The notes: a model not told the origin generated them from the letters alone. A DNA stretch of 64,000 nucleotides from Chaetorhynchus papuensis (GCA_013396525.1 VWYX01000626.1:248001-312000), one strand, 5' to 3'. Positions 37,401 to 50,401 are shown, numbered from the stretch's first letter. Made by a program: numbers and translations.

Positions 37401-40400
37401 ACTTGCCTGAATTCAGACGTATTTAATATATACGTAGAAAAACGCACATTACATCAGTTTCTGTTTTTCTTAATTTTTGTATCTATTCAACCTAATTCAG
37501 TTCGCATTTCACTTTTTGGTACGTCAGCATCAGCTGTGCTCGGTGCTAATTCCAGCACAAGTTATGAAAGGCTGTGAAGCATTTAACTCACTGCTTCAAT
37601 GTAACACCCAGCAACACCTGCACTCCGAAGGTGTGAACAGAGCTTCAGTGCTCACCTTCCAGCATTCACCACCACGCAGAACACCCTTCACAGCGTCATG
37701 GGAGTGGAGAAACCCAAATGTTTCCAGCCACACCTGCCTGTTCATGCCCTCAGCTTGTGAAAGACAACTGCCCCAGGCTGCACCGTGGGCAGCTCAAGCA
37801 GGAGCTCCCAGAGCTTTTCAGCAGCTGCAGTTTTCTCCCCGTCGGTCCTGCTCGGGCTGACCCCCGTAAGTGACACCACAGCCAACAACCGCCCACCCCA
37901 GGGGAACAAACTGGGTGCTGTCAGGGAATGCTGCAAGGGAGGCCACTTAGGGAGGGTCTGGGTAAGTTTTCCAAGTGTTCTGTGTATCAGCAAAGGACCA
38001 GGAATAAAAATTTCATAAGCCAAGCCCTGTGCTGGCAGCCAAAGGGGATCTGATTTAGCAGCCCTTCACTTGCAGAGGAAGCACCTCTGCCCCAGGAAGA
38101 AAATTCAGGTACAAACCTATCCATTCTCACATTGCTTTTCAATAATGCTACTTCCTTCTTCATGTTTTTTTATGTTTCTGTTTTAAATTTCTTTCCATGA
38201 CCAATCCAATGCAATTCATCACATGACAGCTGGCACATTCTGGGCCCACGTGCAGGGAGCTGATGGACATCGCTTGTGATGTGGCTTCCACACCAAGCAA
38301 CACGATCCACTGGGGGCTGACAGAAGCTTAGCAGCATTTTCTCTAAACTCTGGGTCAGAGCCATGGAAAAATCCCACAGTAGTTCTCCATCCAGCCTGTT
38401 TCCAGCCCAGTCTATCTCACCACACATTCTGATGAAAACTCTCATGGGCAGTTAACCAAATATGCTTTAAAATTAAAAGTACTGAATGTTAGATGATACT
38501 CAACTTTTTGCTGCGTTACCCAGTGAATAACATAGAGCTAAGCCAAGACAACACACAAGGAATCAGCAGAGGGTTCTGTAGAAGACATTTGGTCTGTAGC
38601 ACTTCACCTGGAATTTTAGAGCATACTATTGTATTTTGAAATCGATTGAAAAGGCTTTCTAGACAGAACTCATTGCTACTAAAAGAAGAACAAATAAACT
38701 CAAGAGAATGCATTATTAAATGGATTTCCAAGAATTAAAATGGAAAGGATTAAAACACAGCTAACAGCCCCCTACAGTTTGTAATTAAACATGAATTCTC
38801 AATTGTAAGAGTCTACTTACTGAATGTAAAAAAAAAAAAAAAAATTAAAAAATCACTTGAGTAGTTCTTTATCTTCAGGAAGAAAAATATGAGACAGACC
38901 AGCCCTACAGAATCAGCCAGAAAGCATTTTTCCTGTGGTTTTGATCAGCAAAAGCTACATTAGTTCCACATAGTTGAAATGAGTACAGCAGGAAGTTTTA
39001 AACATTTACTTCCATCAGAGAGCTCTGCTTTTTTATATCCTGACTCCAATGTTGGTGCTGGTGAGGCAGCACCAGCCAGTGGGTGCCAGGCAGGGACACC
39101 TGGGACGCCCCCAGCACAGATGATGCATTTTGAACTCAGCAAGCACAGACACTGTTCCCATGGACCCTTCCTCTCAGGAATGCTCACAGCTGAGTGCTCA
39201 GCTGGGAGGGCTTCAGGAGGAGCTGGGGCTGGGACCAACAGAAACACAGTAGTTTCTCACAGGAGAGCAGAGTTTTCACTTGCAATGCACCCTGGCCTGC
39301 TCCTGACAGATATTTAAGGCAGGATGGGAGGTAATTCCCTTCCCCAAAGCAATCAGAGATTGTCAGGAGTCACAAAACGGAAGCAGAACTTACATATTAG
39401 GCTTAGAAAGATCAGTCTTTGCAAAGGCTTTCACTGACAGAAGAATTCATTCCTCCAGGTAAGAGAGCACTTGGCTGTTCCTGTAGCATGGACTGTAGCA
39501 ACTCAATGTTTCAGGAGGGCTGTGCTTCTGGAATTACCACGCTAGGAAGCAAACATCCTCAAGCATAAGGGCTTTCTGTCCCCTCAGAAAGGTCTGCTTT
39601 TCTCCAACTCTGCCTGTATGACCCCAAAGACAGCAGTCACACAGTTCACACCTCTGCAGAGTCCCAGCAGATCTCATATACTTTGCAGTAAGAACAGAAT
39701 TCAACTTCTTAACCCCAAATCATCAGTGACAGGACATCACTGCCATTTCATGGCACTGTTACTTCAGGTTTTCAAACCCTGCCTTCAGGCTCCCTGACTC
39801 CTGGCTGCCAGTTCTGAACTCGGGGCTTTCGGAGCAGGATGACTCTGACACGTGCCCTGTGTTTTCCACAGACGTGGGGCCAGGTCCAGCTTTTTTTTTG
39901 CACGTTTGAGCCATGTTCCCAAGAACATTATGAAGGTGCCACACAGCCTAAAAAACTCTTGGAGGTATTGCTGGAGCTGAGTCCTCACAGCCAAACCACG
40001 GAGATGTTCTGACAGGCTGCTTGGCAGAGTCACGCTTCAGCACAGCAAAGGATTTGCTGTTGTCCATGACCTTCACTCTCTCTTAATTTGCCATAGAAAT
40101 CTCTGAATTACAACTTTCATTTTATTGTCTTTGCCCTGTAGTTAAGGTCTCCCTAAACAGCAAGGTTTGTAACACCCACTCAAACATCTTGGGCGAGCTG
40201 CCTGACACCACACAGCAAAGACCTCAATCCTTTCTCCTTCCAGTCCAGCTGCAAATAAACTCACCCGGCCTCTACCTTCAATAAAAGCAGGCAAGGTGTC
40301 AGAGTGTACCCACGGGAGACAGCCATGCCAGGGAAACAGATGTGCTGGAATATCTGCTGGATGTAACTGAACTGCTGTAAAACCATGGGAACCCTACACA

Positions 40401-42490
40401 GAAGTGTCCATTCTTCTGGGTTCAGCACATTCCCAGGCAGTGCAGCCACCCCAGCCTTCCCACAGAGCAGTCTATCCCCGAGGGATGTGGCTACTGGAAG
40501 CAATCAATTATCAAGGATCAAATCTGGCTCTGGTTTAAAATGGCACAGTTCTATTAAAATTAAAACAGCTTAAAGGATGCCAGCTCTGTACTGCAGGTAT
40601 TGCAAACACAGCTAAAGAGAAGCTGTGACTGGAGCACTGGTAGATTCCAGTTCTTCCTTTTTTTTTTTACTTTTCAGAGGTTTTGGTGGCATTCCTTCTC
40701 CTGCACGTTGGTAGGAGGTTGAGGAGATATGAAAAATGCTGCTCTAACCATGGCAGTGTGCTGCATCCCACTAACTGTGCTCAACTGCCCTGCCTCTGCA
40801 GAAATGGAAAATAAAGCTGCAGTTGTTTTTGGTTTGGCCCCAGGTGTTTTTGCAGCAGCGTATCACTTTTTGTCCTGCTTTAGCTAAACCATTTTCCAAT
40901 TAGCTAATGAAGACTCCACTATCACGAATCAACCACAGACATTTAAGATACTGCAAGGTCTGCTGGTTTTCCTTAGTGAAATCCAATCTCCTGACGTGCA
41001 CCCAAAACCCCAATACGTACACTGAATTTCCTCAGGACTTCAGGGATAACATTTTAAATACATTTCCTCAGAACAAGCCTGCTAATCCTGAGTCTCAAAC
41101 CACAACCTCTGTGTTCCTGAAGTGAGCCAGGTGAAATTCTGGTTTTAGACACAGAGCCTGCAAAGGTTAGAGGTTAACACTGAACATGGACTTGTATTTT
41201 TCAAGTTAACTTACAGTGTTTGTCCCAAGGAGTTCAGTACAAGGAGCTCGAAAGGACTCCCACAGCTGGGCAAGGAATACATAACTTGCTTTAAATTTCT
41301 GTATGTGGAAATAGAGTATTTATTAAAAACAGAAGTGATGATTTGCCTTTTTTACATTAAGTTTCCACAAACATATTGTTCAAATCATGCCCCAAATTCT
41401 CCAGTGGAAGTAAACTGCCAAGTCCTGGGTATGAACAGAAATAATAAATGAATATTTATAGATAAACATTTTCTGTAAAGAAATGTGTTTATAAATAACT
41501 TAATTATTAACTGGACAATGACCCTGGGAAAATTACGAGGTCACAGTCCAGACCACTGACACATTTTATTACTCACTGTAAAACTAATTCATCCAAGGGT
41601 GAATCCGTGACCTGAAAGGCAAAGTTAACTCCTCTGTCCAGTCATGAGTTTTAGCAATTCACTCTCGAGTATTCATTTTTTATTTAAAATATGCTTTGAA
41701 ACTGAATTACTGCATTAAGTAAGAAATCAAAGGCGAGTCTGAGATGGGCCTTTATCAACAACTCTGTCTCTTCAGGCAGTGAAGCTCATCAGAGCCTCCT
41801 AAACTATCTGCAATATTGGACCAATTTTCATTAAAAAAAGACTTCTGATTTTTCACATTTATCAAACATGCACTCCAATGTTTAATTGTATTTATTCTAA
41901 TTAAAGGATAACACCCATGTCAGAAGAGTTTACAAAGCAATAAACTCTTCTACAGATAATTACTTGACAACATTCTGCTCACAGAATGAAGTAAATTTAC
42001 GAACAGCCTTGAGAATTCTTTCATATTCAGGAAAGCTCATGCAGTGCCTTTTGGCCTAGAAAATAAGAGAACTGGGGGTTTGGTTGGTTTTCAAAGCCAG
42101 CTTTGAAAAGTTTTCATCGTGCTCAAATTTGCTTTTCCAGCACCAGCAAGGCTTCCAGGAGCATTTCAAATATTTCTACAATAAGTGCTGCCAATAAAGA
42201 CACCGAGATGTTTGCAGACCCCATGTTCCCCTTTCTCTAATCAAATCAAAGCTCCAGTGAGTAGGGCTGCCAGGAACACCTCTACAAACAGAATTATTTC
42301 TGCAGCAAGTAAAGCAAAGACACAAAGAAACACAAATCCAGGTCAAGAAGAAAAATAAGTGCAGCAGAGAACTGAGAAAGATGTAACATTCCCTCCTTAA
42401 GCATTCTAAGAAATTAATTTAAATCTAGTCTGTGGAAAAAATGGTGTTGGTAATACCTTTAAATGATGAGCATAATTTCAAATATTTGTA
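34446..42490. other. Non-coding stretch, homopolymer runs only
   Basis: No gene or repeat family recognised in about 8 kb. A T19 run lies at 36666-36684 and an A17 run at 38828-38844. A GC-richer patch at 37740-37960 contains a consensus-like donor (cccgtaagtgac near 37863-37874), but I see no matching exon. The segment 34840-35100 has a pyrimidine tract plus cacag and an open frame on each strand, yet no recognisable product. Confidence 0.45.
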
Positions 42491-42690
42491 TTTTTTAATT
42501 CTGAATAATACAGAGATGAGCCAGACAGTTACTAAGTTGTGAAATATTTCCAGCAATCACTTTGACAAGTTGGGTGCCATTTCTGTCTATTAATTGATCA
42601 ATGTAAAAAGCTACTGGGTTATTAATAGCTCTTCTTTGCTCAAGGTCTCTGGTAGCACCGTGGGTGAGAAAATACTTTGAAAATGCAATC
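42491..42690. other. AT-rich sequence with an open minus-strand frame
   Basis: A minus-strand frame of 65 codons looks more protein-like than its neighbours (few low-complexity runs, mixed hydrophobic and polar residues). It matches nothing I know and lacks clear splice sites. Treated as non-coding. Confidence 0.3.
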
Positions 42691-42699
42691 ACAGTTCAC

Positions 42700-42785
42700 C
42701 CTCACCACTCAGCTCAGCTGGCAAGAGACTGCCTGGACAGAACAGGGGAGGCTCAGGTTCAATTCATCAGCTGAGCAAGGCAAAA
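42700..42785 (+). other. tRNA-like fragment (possible SINE head or tRNA pseudogene)
   Basis: The sequence agctcagctggcaagagact at 42711-42730 closely matches a tRNA D-arm/A-box, with stem GCTC against GAGA (one mismatch). The stretch gcctg/caggg at 42731-42747 can form an anticodon-like stem around a 7-base loop. A B-box-like ggttcaattc follows at the expected distance (42756-42765). The acceptor and T stems do not pair and the base before the would-be anticodon is not T, so this is not a working tRNA. Confidence 0.35.
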
Positions 42786-43112
42786 CTTCCATCAAAGCTC
42801 CTATTTTCTTTATTCCAAACAATCCACTGGGTTCTTTCTGTGGCTGTGTGTAAACCACACACTCTCAGCACAGAAGAGCTCATCTGTTCTAAAAAGCATT
42901 ACTGGGGAGGTCACTGAAAGTACACAGCAGCCAGCAAGATGGGTTTGTGTCACTAATACGGAGAGGCTGTGGGATAAACAATGTATAAATTAGACTACTT
43001 TTAAATGATACTTAACATTTGTCAAACTGTCTTTATGTCTACTCATCTGATCTAGGCAAATCTGCCTCTAACCACAAGCCATGGCTCTGAATCCCACTGG
43101 AGTCAGCAAACA
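42786..43112. other. Non-coding stretch before the gap
   Basis: No gene or repeat recognised up to the assembly gap. Confidence 0.5.
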
Positions 43113-43642
43113 NNNNNNNNNNNNNNNNNNNNNNNNNNNNNNNNNNNNNNNNNNNNNNNNNNNNNNNNNNNNNNNNNNNNNNNNNNNNNNNNNNNNNNNN
43201 NNNNNNNNNNNNNNNNNNNNNNNNNNNNNNNNNNNNNNNNNNNNNNNNNNNNNNNNNNNNNNNNNNNNNNNNNNNNNNNNNNNNNNNNNNNNNNNNNNNN
43301 NNNNNNNNNNNNNNNNNNNNNNNNNNNNNNNNNNNNNNNNNNNNNNNNNNNNNNNNNNNNNNNNNNNNNNNNNNNNNNNNNNNNNNNNNNNNNNNNNNNN
43401 NNNNNNNNNNNNNNNNNNNNNNNNNNNNNNNNNNNNNNNNNNNNNNNNNNNNNNNNNNNNNNNNNNNNNNNNNNNNNNNNNNNNNNNNNNNNNNNNNNNN
43501 NNNNNNNNNNNNNNNNNNNNNNNNNNNNNNNNNNNNNNNNNNNNNNNNNNNNNNNNNNNNNNNNNNNNNNNNNNNNNNNNNNNNNNNNNNNNNNNNNNNN
43601 NNNNNNNNNNNNNNNNNNNNNNNNNNNNNNNNNNNNNNNNNN
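43113..43642. other. Assembly gap (530 N)
   Basis: All bases are N. ORFs running across it on both strands are artefacts. The flanks are ordinary sequence, ending agtcagcaaaca on the left and starting atgtcagcccac on the right, and do not say what is missing. Confidence 1.
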
Positions 43643-46600
43643 ATGTCAGCCCACTCCACACTCCACATCCTCACTTATTAAAGCTGAGATTTACAGCCCA
43701 GCTGTCCTGAGGTGACACACACCAGCCAACCCCAGTGAGCTGATCACCCAAGTGCAGACAGAGCTCCACACTGGGCACCCTCCCGTGCTGGGGTGAATGT
43801 TTTATCCCTTACACCCACAGCAGGAGACAGTGACAATCTCCCAGCAGCAGATTTCTTGGCAATCTGGGAGACTCTTCAGCTTTCCCAGCCAGAATCTAGA
43901 TTACTTTTTTTCCCCCCCCCATTTCAATGAATCAACATGTTTCCAGTGAAAACCAGTTCAATACAAGAAAAATGCCTCTGCCTGACTCCAGCTCTAACTC
44001 TGGAGTCCACCCTGCCTTGCCACAGCAGTTTCTGTAAGAAGTTGGCTGCAGCTGCACGTGTTAAATCATACACACATTACACCAGACCAAAGGTATTTTG
44101 CCAGCATCTACCCCAAGCCTAAAGAAGGAATACAAACCAGCAAAAAGGAGATTATTTTGTGTCTTTCGGCACTCAGGCTTGGAGAGCAGCAGAAACAGAT
44201 TGCTCCTCCACCCTTTAGATACAAAGAACCTGCAACACAAATAAAACCACCCTGAAGGCCTAATTTACCTTCATGACCATTTACAGCAAGATCACCCCAC
44301 TAGCACAGAAAAACCTGCATCAGACTGCCCAGTGTATATATATACAGTTTATATCTAAATTATTTCACACACAGAGCAATTCCACTGAACAAGGCACTGA
44401 GGTGGGAGGAAGGCTGGAGAACTATGCAGAGATTTTTTTTTTTTGCATTTCCACTAAAAAGATTTTTCATTTAAGCACCTACAGGTTTTATCTCAGCAAC
44501 ACCTTCCTCACATAATTCCCTTCTGTTTGAAAAATGCAAAATTTATTATTTGATCGGCTGTGTTACAACACTGATGGACTCCTGCTTCAAAGTCCAGAGA
44601 ATTTAATGCATTGGTTTGGTTTTTTTCATTAACCTGCTCATTCCATAGAGTCTAAAAATTCTGTTTTCAACACTGCTGGGACACAGGACTAGGAAAGGAA
44701 AATGAGAAAATTCACTTCCAACTACTTTTTTAAAATACACTGTTACTTTTAAGTCTTGAATTTCGACTTGAAATCATGTCAAAAATTCAGTGTTCTGAAA
44801 AATACCAAAATCCAAACATCATATGGTAATCCTTTTCACCCAACAGACAAAGGCACCCCACTTACAACCCTACCCTATAGTTTTAGGAGAAAGGATTAGT
44901 TGTATCAGTATTAAAAACACTAATATCTCATTTAACTGATATTCTGAAGAATACATTTTCAGTCCAATATCTCCAGGCTTTGATAGGATTTCTCCTCCTT
45001 GTTTATATTGCTGTACTGCATACCCATTGCAAATGAAAGAAAATGAGTTTTACTGCCCTCCTGGAAGAATCACTGGCTAAGACAGACTAAGAAGGATCAG
45101 ATAAGACTTTCACTTTCTATCTTTTCAATAGGACTTTGAGTGTGACCTCTCCTAAGAGGAATAGGTATAAAGTCACTGTGTTGGACTCTGCACAAGAAAA
45201 TAAACTTTACTTTGGATATTTTCCATAGACTTTAACCATGCCCGGATTGTTTATGTTAGAAGAGTTTCAATGATTGGAGCACTGCTCTATTATTACTGTA
45301 GTATTTTAATTGGAAAGTTTCTCTTTTCTGACTAAATAAGGGCTGTTCTTTCCTTTTGAATTAAAAAAAAAAATAGCATACAAAAGAAAGAGTACCTGCC
45401 CATCACCCCTTTTTCCTCTTCAATAAAAAATACCCCGAACTTGCCAAAATAAAAGAGATATTATGATACTATCAAGTTAGTCCCTGTTACATTGCATCTG
45501 AAAAATACTGTCCCACTGGAGCCCCACTCTTCCATGAATTCTGCTGGAGGGAGTAAAGTAGACATTGAGTAGATACCAAATCCAGAGGTGTCCCCCCAAG
45601 AAACTCTGAAATCAAGTATTAATTATTTGTGTTCAGCTCCCTCAACCCGAAAGGAAATGTTGAGTGCTGCAATGTCAAAAAAAAGCCTTTGCAAGTCAAA
45701 TATCCATCTGCATTTACAGAAATGTTTTTCAAGTACTGACCTAAGCCATCCTTTTCAACTGGCTGGATGTACCACAGCAACAATATGAACTAAGAAAAAA
45801 AAAGTTTTTCACTGCAAGTAAGGTGAGAGTGTGATCTCACAGCAGGAGGACTGCTTCCAACATCCCAAGTCCTGGAAAATACCCTAAAACCTGAAAAATA
45901 CTGCAAGAAGAGAGAGAGCATTTTGCAGTCTACAGTCACAAGTGTATCTCTAGAAATTGTTTAACTGATGGCATGAGAACAACAGGAGTTAAACATGCTT
46001 TAAGTACACTGTGGCTGAGTGATTATCTCTGTTTTCCACATCCAGATGGTTGCTTGCTAGAGCCTGAGGAAATGAGAAAGGGGACAATGAAAGTGCTAAA
46101 CTCATAAAAACTGAAAGTCTCTAAAGGAACGCATTTTGAGAAAACAAAGTCACTGTGATTTGCCACTTCCTTCCTCAGGCAGCTCTCACAGGCCCTGAGA
46201 GCCTAACAACCCAGGACATGATCTGCTCAAGCCCATGAACAGGTATCCCCTAATCCCCCCAACTCAATGCAAAACCCCAACAAAAACAAGTGAAGGAACG
46301 AAGGAGAGAAAGGAGGAAAAGAAGTGTGGGTCCCTACTGGCTGTCACAAAACATCCTCCTTCTCTGTTCCAGGTAACCTGGTTTAAAAACCATTTACATG
46401 TCCAGGTTTTTAACCCCACAGCTGAAGTTTCCTGAGAAAGTCACTCCAAGTGGAAAAACAGCTGCTGTAAAAGATCTCCCCCCCGTCCCCCACCAAATCA
46501 GAGTGCTACACATCAAACCTGTACACTGCAGTGATATGAGAGTGTATTTATATCTTTTAACTCCTCACAGCACCACAAAACCACAGCAGTTATGGAGAAA

Positions 46601-49600
46601 GGCGAATGACTACTTTAGCGTGTCTCGTATGTTTGTGCCATACCAACCTCGAAGTCTGCCACATTCAGAGCAACCCAATCCAGCTAAAATCCACCCATGC
46701 ACACCTGAGGAGACACCTCTGCAATGGACAGCTGTGTCTCACCAGCAGAATCTTTCTACTTCTACCATCACTAACGATATTTCAGATCAAGCTAACTGGC
46801 ATTGACAAAAAGACCATTTCATTTGGAAACTCAGAAAATTTCCCCTTGAAATGGAGAGGCAACAAACACAGAACTCCCCTAGAGTGATTTTCAGAATGGT
46901 TTTTCTTTCTTCGCTCCAAAGAAATCTGAGTTTCATCTTCTGATCCAGCAATTCTGTGTAGGATCCAAGTCAGAAATGGCTACAGCTCAACAATCATTAA
47001 GCTGAGACCATTCATTAGAGCATGGACAATTTCTTACATGAAGTCTTGCTTCAGGAACAAGCTGCTCAAAAGAGCAATTAAAGAGAAAGACAGTACTCCA
47101 GGTGCAAGTATTTCTAATTTTGTCCTGAACTGACACTGGAGGATTCCTAGCAAAGCCATCTCTTCCTGTTCTCTGAAGAGCAGCCCAGAAGCATAGTCAG
47201 AAACCAGTGGGAATCTGACTCTTTTTATGGTGAATTTAACTGGCAGCTCAAACTTCTTTTCCCTGCAAACTCAATGATTCAAACATACCAAAACCCAATC
47301 CAAAGAACGAAACAAAAATAAAAAGGTACAAGGCTAATCCTGTTTATCAGACCTCAAGTGCCCTGTCTACTAACTGAATGCGCAATCCTCATTTCTGAGT
47401 AATAGTTTCATATTGTTCCAGGCTGCATTTGTGTGTCAAATTGTTTTTAAAGCTCAAGTTTGTTTTTCCTGAAGAGCTTGTGTGACAATTAGCACAGAGC
47501 ATAAATAATGCTCAGCTTTCCAGCAGCAATATGAAATGCAAGGAGTGTGGAGGAACCATGAGCAGCAGCTGTGCCAGCTCCACAGCCCCAGTAACCTTAA
47601 ACTCGGGTTCACCCAGACCCATCAGGGTGATCCATCTGCTGATCCACAGTCAATAAAAAGGCTCTATTTTGAGTTCAGAGCTGTTTAGTGCTGCTGGTAT
47701 TTAATGCCCTGGTGCCCTGGGAAAGGAGAAAGAGCAAAGAGGAATGCATCTTCAGGCATCACCAGGACAGGTTTATGTCCCACGTGGGGAGAGCTGTGAC
47801 AAGTTCAGCCTATAAAAGAGGTGATGAAAGGAGGAGAATGTGCCAGCAAGCAGGAGCCTTGTTTGTGCTGCTGTGTGGCACTGCTGCCACTGCAGGCTGC
47901 CCAGAAAGTCCCCTCCTCTTAAGGCAATCGATACTGGCAGAGAATATATAAATGTATAACATTTATATATTATTTTATATTATTTATCTCTGTAGTTGTC
48001 TCGTTAAACACACCAATTTACCCCTTTTTGTGTTCCATTTTGCCCATTTAATATGTTAACTACAAACATCTGTCTAGGTTTGGTGGTGGGGCTGGGTTTT
48101 TTGCTGCTGTCATCTTTGGGGGTAGGTTGTTTAGGTTTCCTTTCTCCTTTATTTTTGCTTTGTAACTCAAAATATGAGGGATCTTTTTAGTCTTTTCCCT
48201 GCTACTTTTCCCAGCTTCCTATCCCTTTCAAACTTGAAACCTTTCCATGTGTCTCCAGCTCTGGGAAAGTTACAGACTGACAAAGGAAAGTAACAACAGC
48301 TTTCCCCTTCATGCCTTTCTAAAACGTGTATATCAGCAATTTGAGTGGTTTGGGTTTCTTTTTTAAACTAAGTAAGATAAAAATTAAATGTAACCTTTCT
48401 CCTCCCCCCAGAAAACTGATACAGAAAATGTTTGGTTTAGTTTGTTTGGTTTTTCTTGTTTTTCTTTTGGCCAAAAAGCTGTTTGTTCTAAAAGTTAATT
48501 GTGCATCCAGCAACAGGTCACAAGCAAAAGAGATTCTGATATGGAAATACTGATACTCTTCCTGTTTCCTCTCCATTATTTTACAGTAAAAACTTCAACC
48601 AGTATTGCAATCAGTACACATCAGTATTTAGAACATTGCTTTGCTGCCAAAATCTTCAAATATATGCTCTACAATTATTTTGTAATGACAATAAGTATGG
48701 AAATATTAGAGTGTATTTAATACTGATGTGTTAGACATGAGTTTATCTCCAAATATCTCGGATGTAATTAAGCTGAAGTTATTTACACATGAGAAAACTA
48801 AACAGAGCTATGTGGGAGTCAGAACCCCCATTAATGGGGCAGACAGTAAGTGTCCTATCTTTGCTTCACGTTGGAATTATTCACTAAGTTCCTACAGAAC
48901 AATCTGCAATCATGAAAATTGTTTTAAAGCAAGAAAACGGAACGCTAGAACTTTATCTTTTATAACTGCTACAGACCACAAAATCCACTTCAAAAAGAAA
49001 CATCATGAGAGCCAACACAATCCCAAGGAACTTCTCTGTTCTGACAAAAAGAAATTTTTGGAGAACATTCACTGGCACATTTCCAACCAGCCCTCCCTGC
49101 AAAAACTGATGTATACTTTGACAGTGATGATAGTAAAAATACAGTTGTGTTCTAAACATCTCTTTCTCCTCAGGGCAACGTTGCCTCATGTTATACAGAG
49201 TAAAAGAAAAGACAGCAACAAGTTCGGCTTGTGGAAACGCAAGTGTATATTCCAATTTAGAGTCTAAAGGGTGATGGGAAAGACACTGATAAAATACAGA
49301 GGGAAAAAAATTAGCTGAGAAACTAGGAAGGTCTTTTCACCCTACAGAGCTTCCAGGTGCTCTACCAACCTGGAGCAATGTAATGTTACTTTCTAAGAAT
49401 GCCTGCAGCACCTGCTCTGATAAGGATGCTGGGCAATTCTAAGAGCAGCTGTTATTCACAGTGCTATGGCAGAAATGCTGAAAAGGGAAATTCTTTAAAA
49501 ACACCATGGTCTGGTCACTGTGTTTTTCTGACACCTTTACAGGAGGAGCTTCATATTGTCTAATCCTGGCCCATCATAGTGCTCAGCTCTGCACTGCTGA

Positions 49601-49798
49601 GCCCATCCAGAGCTTCTCCAGCCAGTCCCAGAGTGCACAGGGCAGGGTCCTACAGACACAGCTGTCTCAGCTGGGAAAGGACAGGACCTGCAAAGCAGCC
49701 CTTCAAGAAAGTCACCCACTGCATCTGATACAGACGCCTAAAACTCAGCAATCACAAGCTTTTACTTTAGCAAAACCCTCTCTCAATTAAACAAGTTC
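43643..49798. other. Non-coding stretch with one long unrecognised ORF
   Basis: No gene recognised. A plus-strand frame of 179 codons (48728-49267) is lysine-, serine- and histidine-rich, resembles no domain I know and is probably chance in AT-rich DNA. A TA-rich block lies at 47940-47990. Confidence 0.5.
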
Positions 49799-50141
49799 TG
49801 TTGATGCTGACAGAGTGTTTAGCAGGGAAATCCTTCAGCTCTTCCAGTGTTCTGTGAGAATTCTGCCTTTCCCATACATGCTAAGTAAAACAACGTTACA
49901 GTTTTGTAAACTCCTTCAGATAGTTTGTATTTCGGTTAGAAAAACACTTGTCTGCTAAGTGCCCGGCGCTTGGGTCAGCCCCTCAAGGGGTGGCTGACCT
50001 GAAGAACCAATTACCTTGTGACACTTAGCAGAGAACTACCTTATAAAAACCTTGGAAAAGTAGTAAATCTCAGCTCGTCTGCTGCTTTTCTATGGAATTC
50101 GCTCGTGTGGTTTTTCTACGCGTCCGTGTTGCACAGCAACA
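49799..50141 (+). mobile_element. Solo LTR of an endogenous retrovirus, copy 1 (343 bp)
   Basis: The element starts tgttgatgctgacagag and ends gcacagcaaca, giving TG...CA termini with a short inverted repeat (tgttg/caaca). It is bounded by an imperfect 6-bp target-site duplication (aagttc at 49793-49798, gagttc at 50142-50147). It shares most of its length with the LTR at 62811-63185. A TATA-like tataaaaa lies at 50042-50049 and a weak agtaaa-type poly(A) signal near 50059-50066. A palindrome sits in the U3 part (49973-49999). No primer-binding site or internal region follows, so it is a solo LTR. A 6-bp duplication is typical of class II (ERVK-like) elements. The family name is not known to me. 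Confidence 0.85.
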
Positions 50142-50275
50142 GAGTTCCACTCTCAAAGTTCACTACGAAGGACAAACTTACAACGACAACAGCGTCTCAG
50201 AACGCTGCTGAACCATCACAAGGATGTGAAGACACCTTTTCCACCATTACAGCAAACTTTTACTTGTAACTTTAC

Positions 50276-50401
50276 CTTTCTACAACATCCTCTCCGTTCC
50301 AGCAGGTTGAGCTGTCTCTCATCACCAGGTCTCCATCACAAAGCCTCTCTGCTATAGAGGCATAAAAGGTTCGGGAGCGCTTCATGTAATTGATGAACTC
50401 T
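50276..50401 (-). CDS. GPC5: Internal exon of a GPC3/GPC5-class glypican
   Basis: Glypicans are GPI-anchored heparan sulfate proteoglycan core proteins that bind Hedgehog, Wnt, FGF or BMP ligands at the cell surface. On the minus strand the exon follows a pyrimidine-rich acceptor (cttcctgtgttacag, 50402-50416) and ends at donor gtaaag (50270-50275). It is 126 bp: one base, 41 codons, then two bases, so phase 2 at both ends. The peptide starts EFINYMKRSRTFY, has Cys at positions 21 and 33 and ends CWNGEDVVE plus a split Arg codon. CWNG followed by a V(E/K) motif is characteristic of this subfamily, within the cysteine-rich core before the heparan sulfate attachment sites. A gapless comparison with recalled human proteins gives about 19 of 41 identities to GPC5 and about 14 to GPC3. 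No other exon of this gene is seen here. Confidence 0.85.

Noticed and set aside
42495..42692. Minus-strand 65-codon frame as a possible exon
   Set aside because: Looks somewhat protein-like, but I see no recognisable family and no good splice sites at its ends.
43039..43710. About 200-codon ORFs on both strands across the N run
   Set aside because: They are open only because N codons cannot be stops.
48728..49267. 179-codon plus-strand ORF
   Set aside because: Lys/His/Ser-rich with no known similarity, in AT-rich sequence. It overlaps a 100-codon ORF on the other strand. Best explained by chance.
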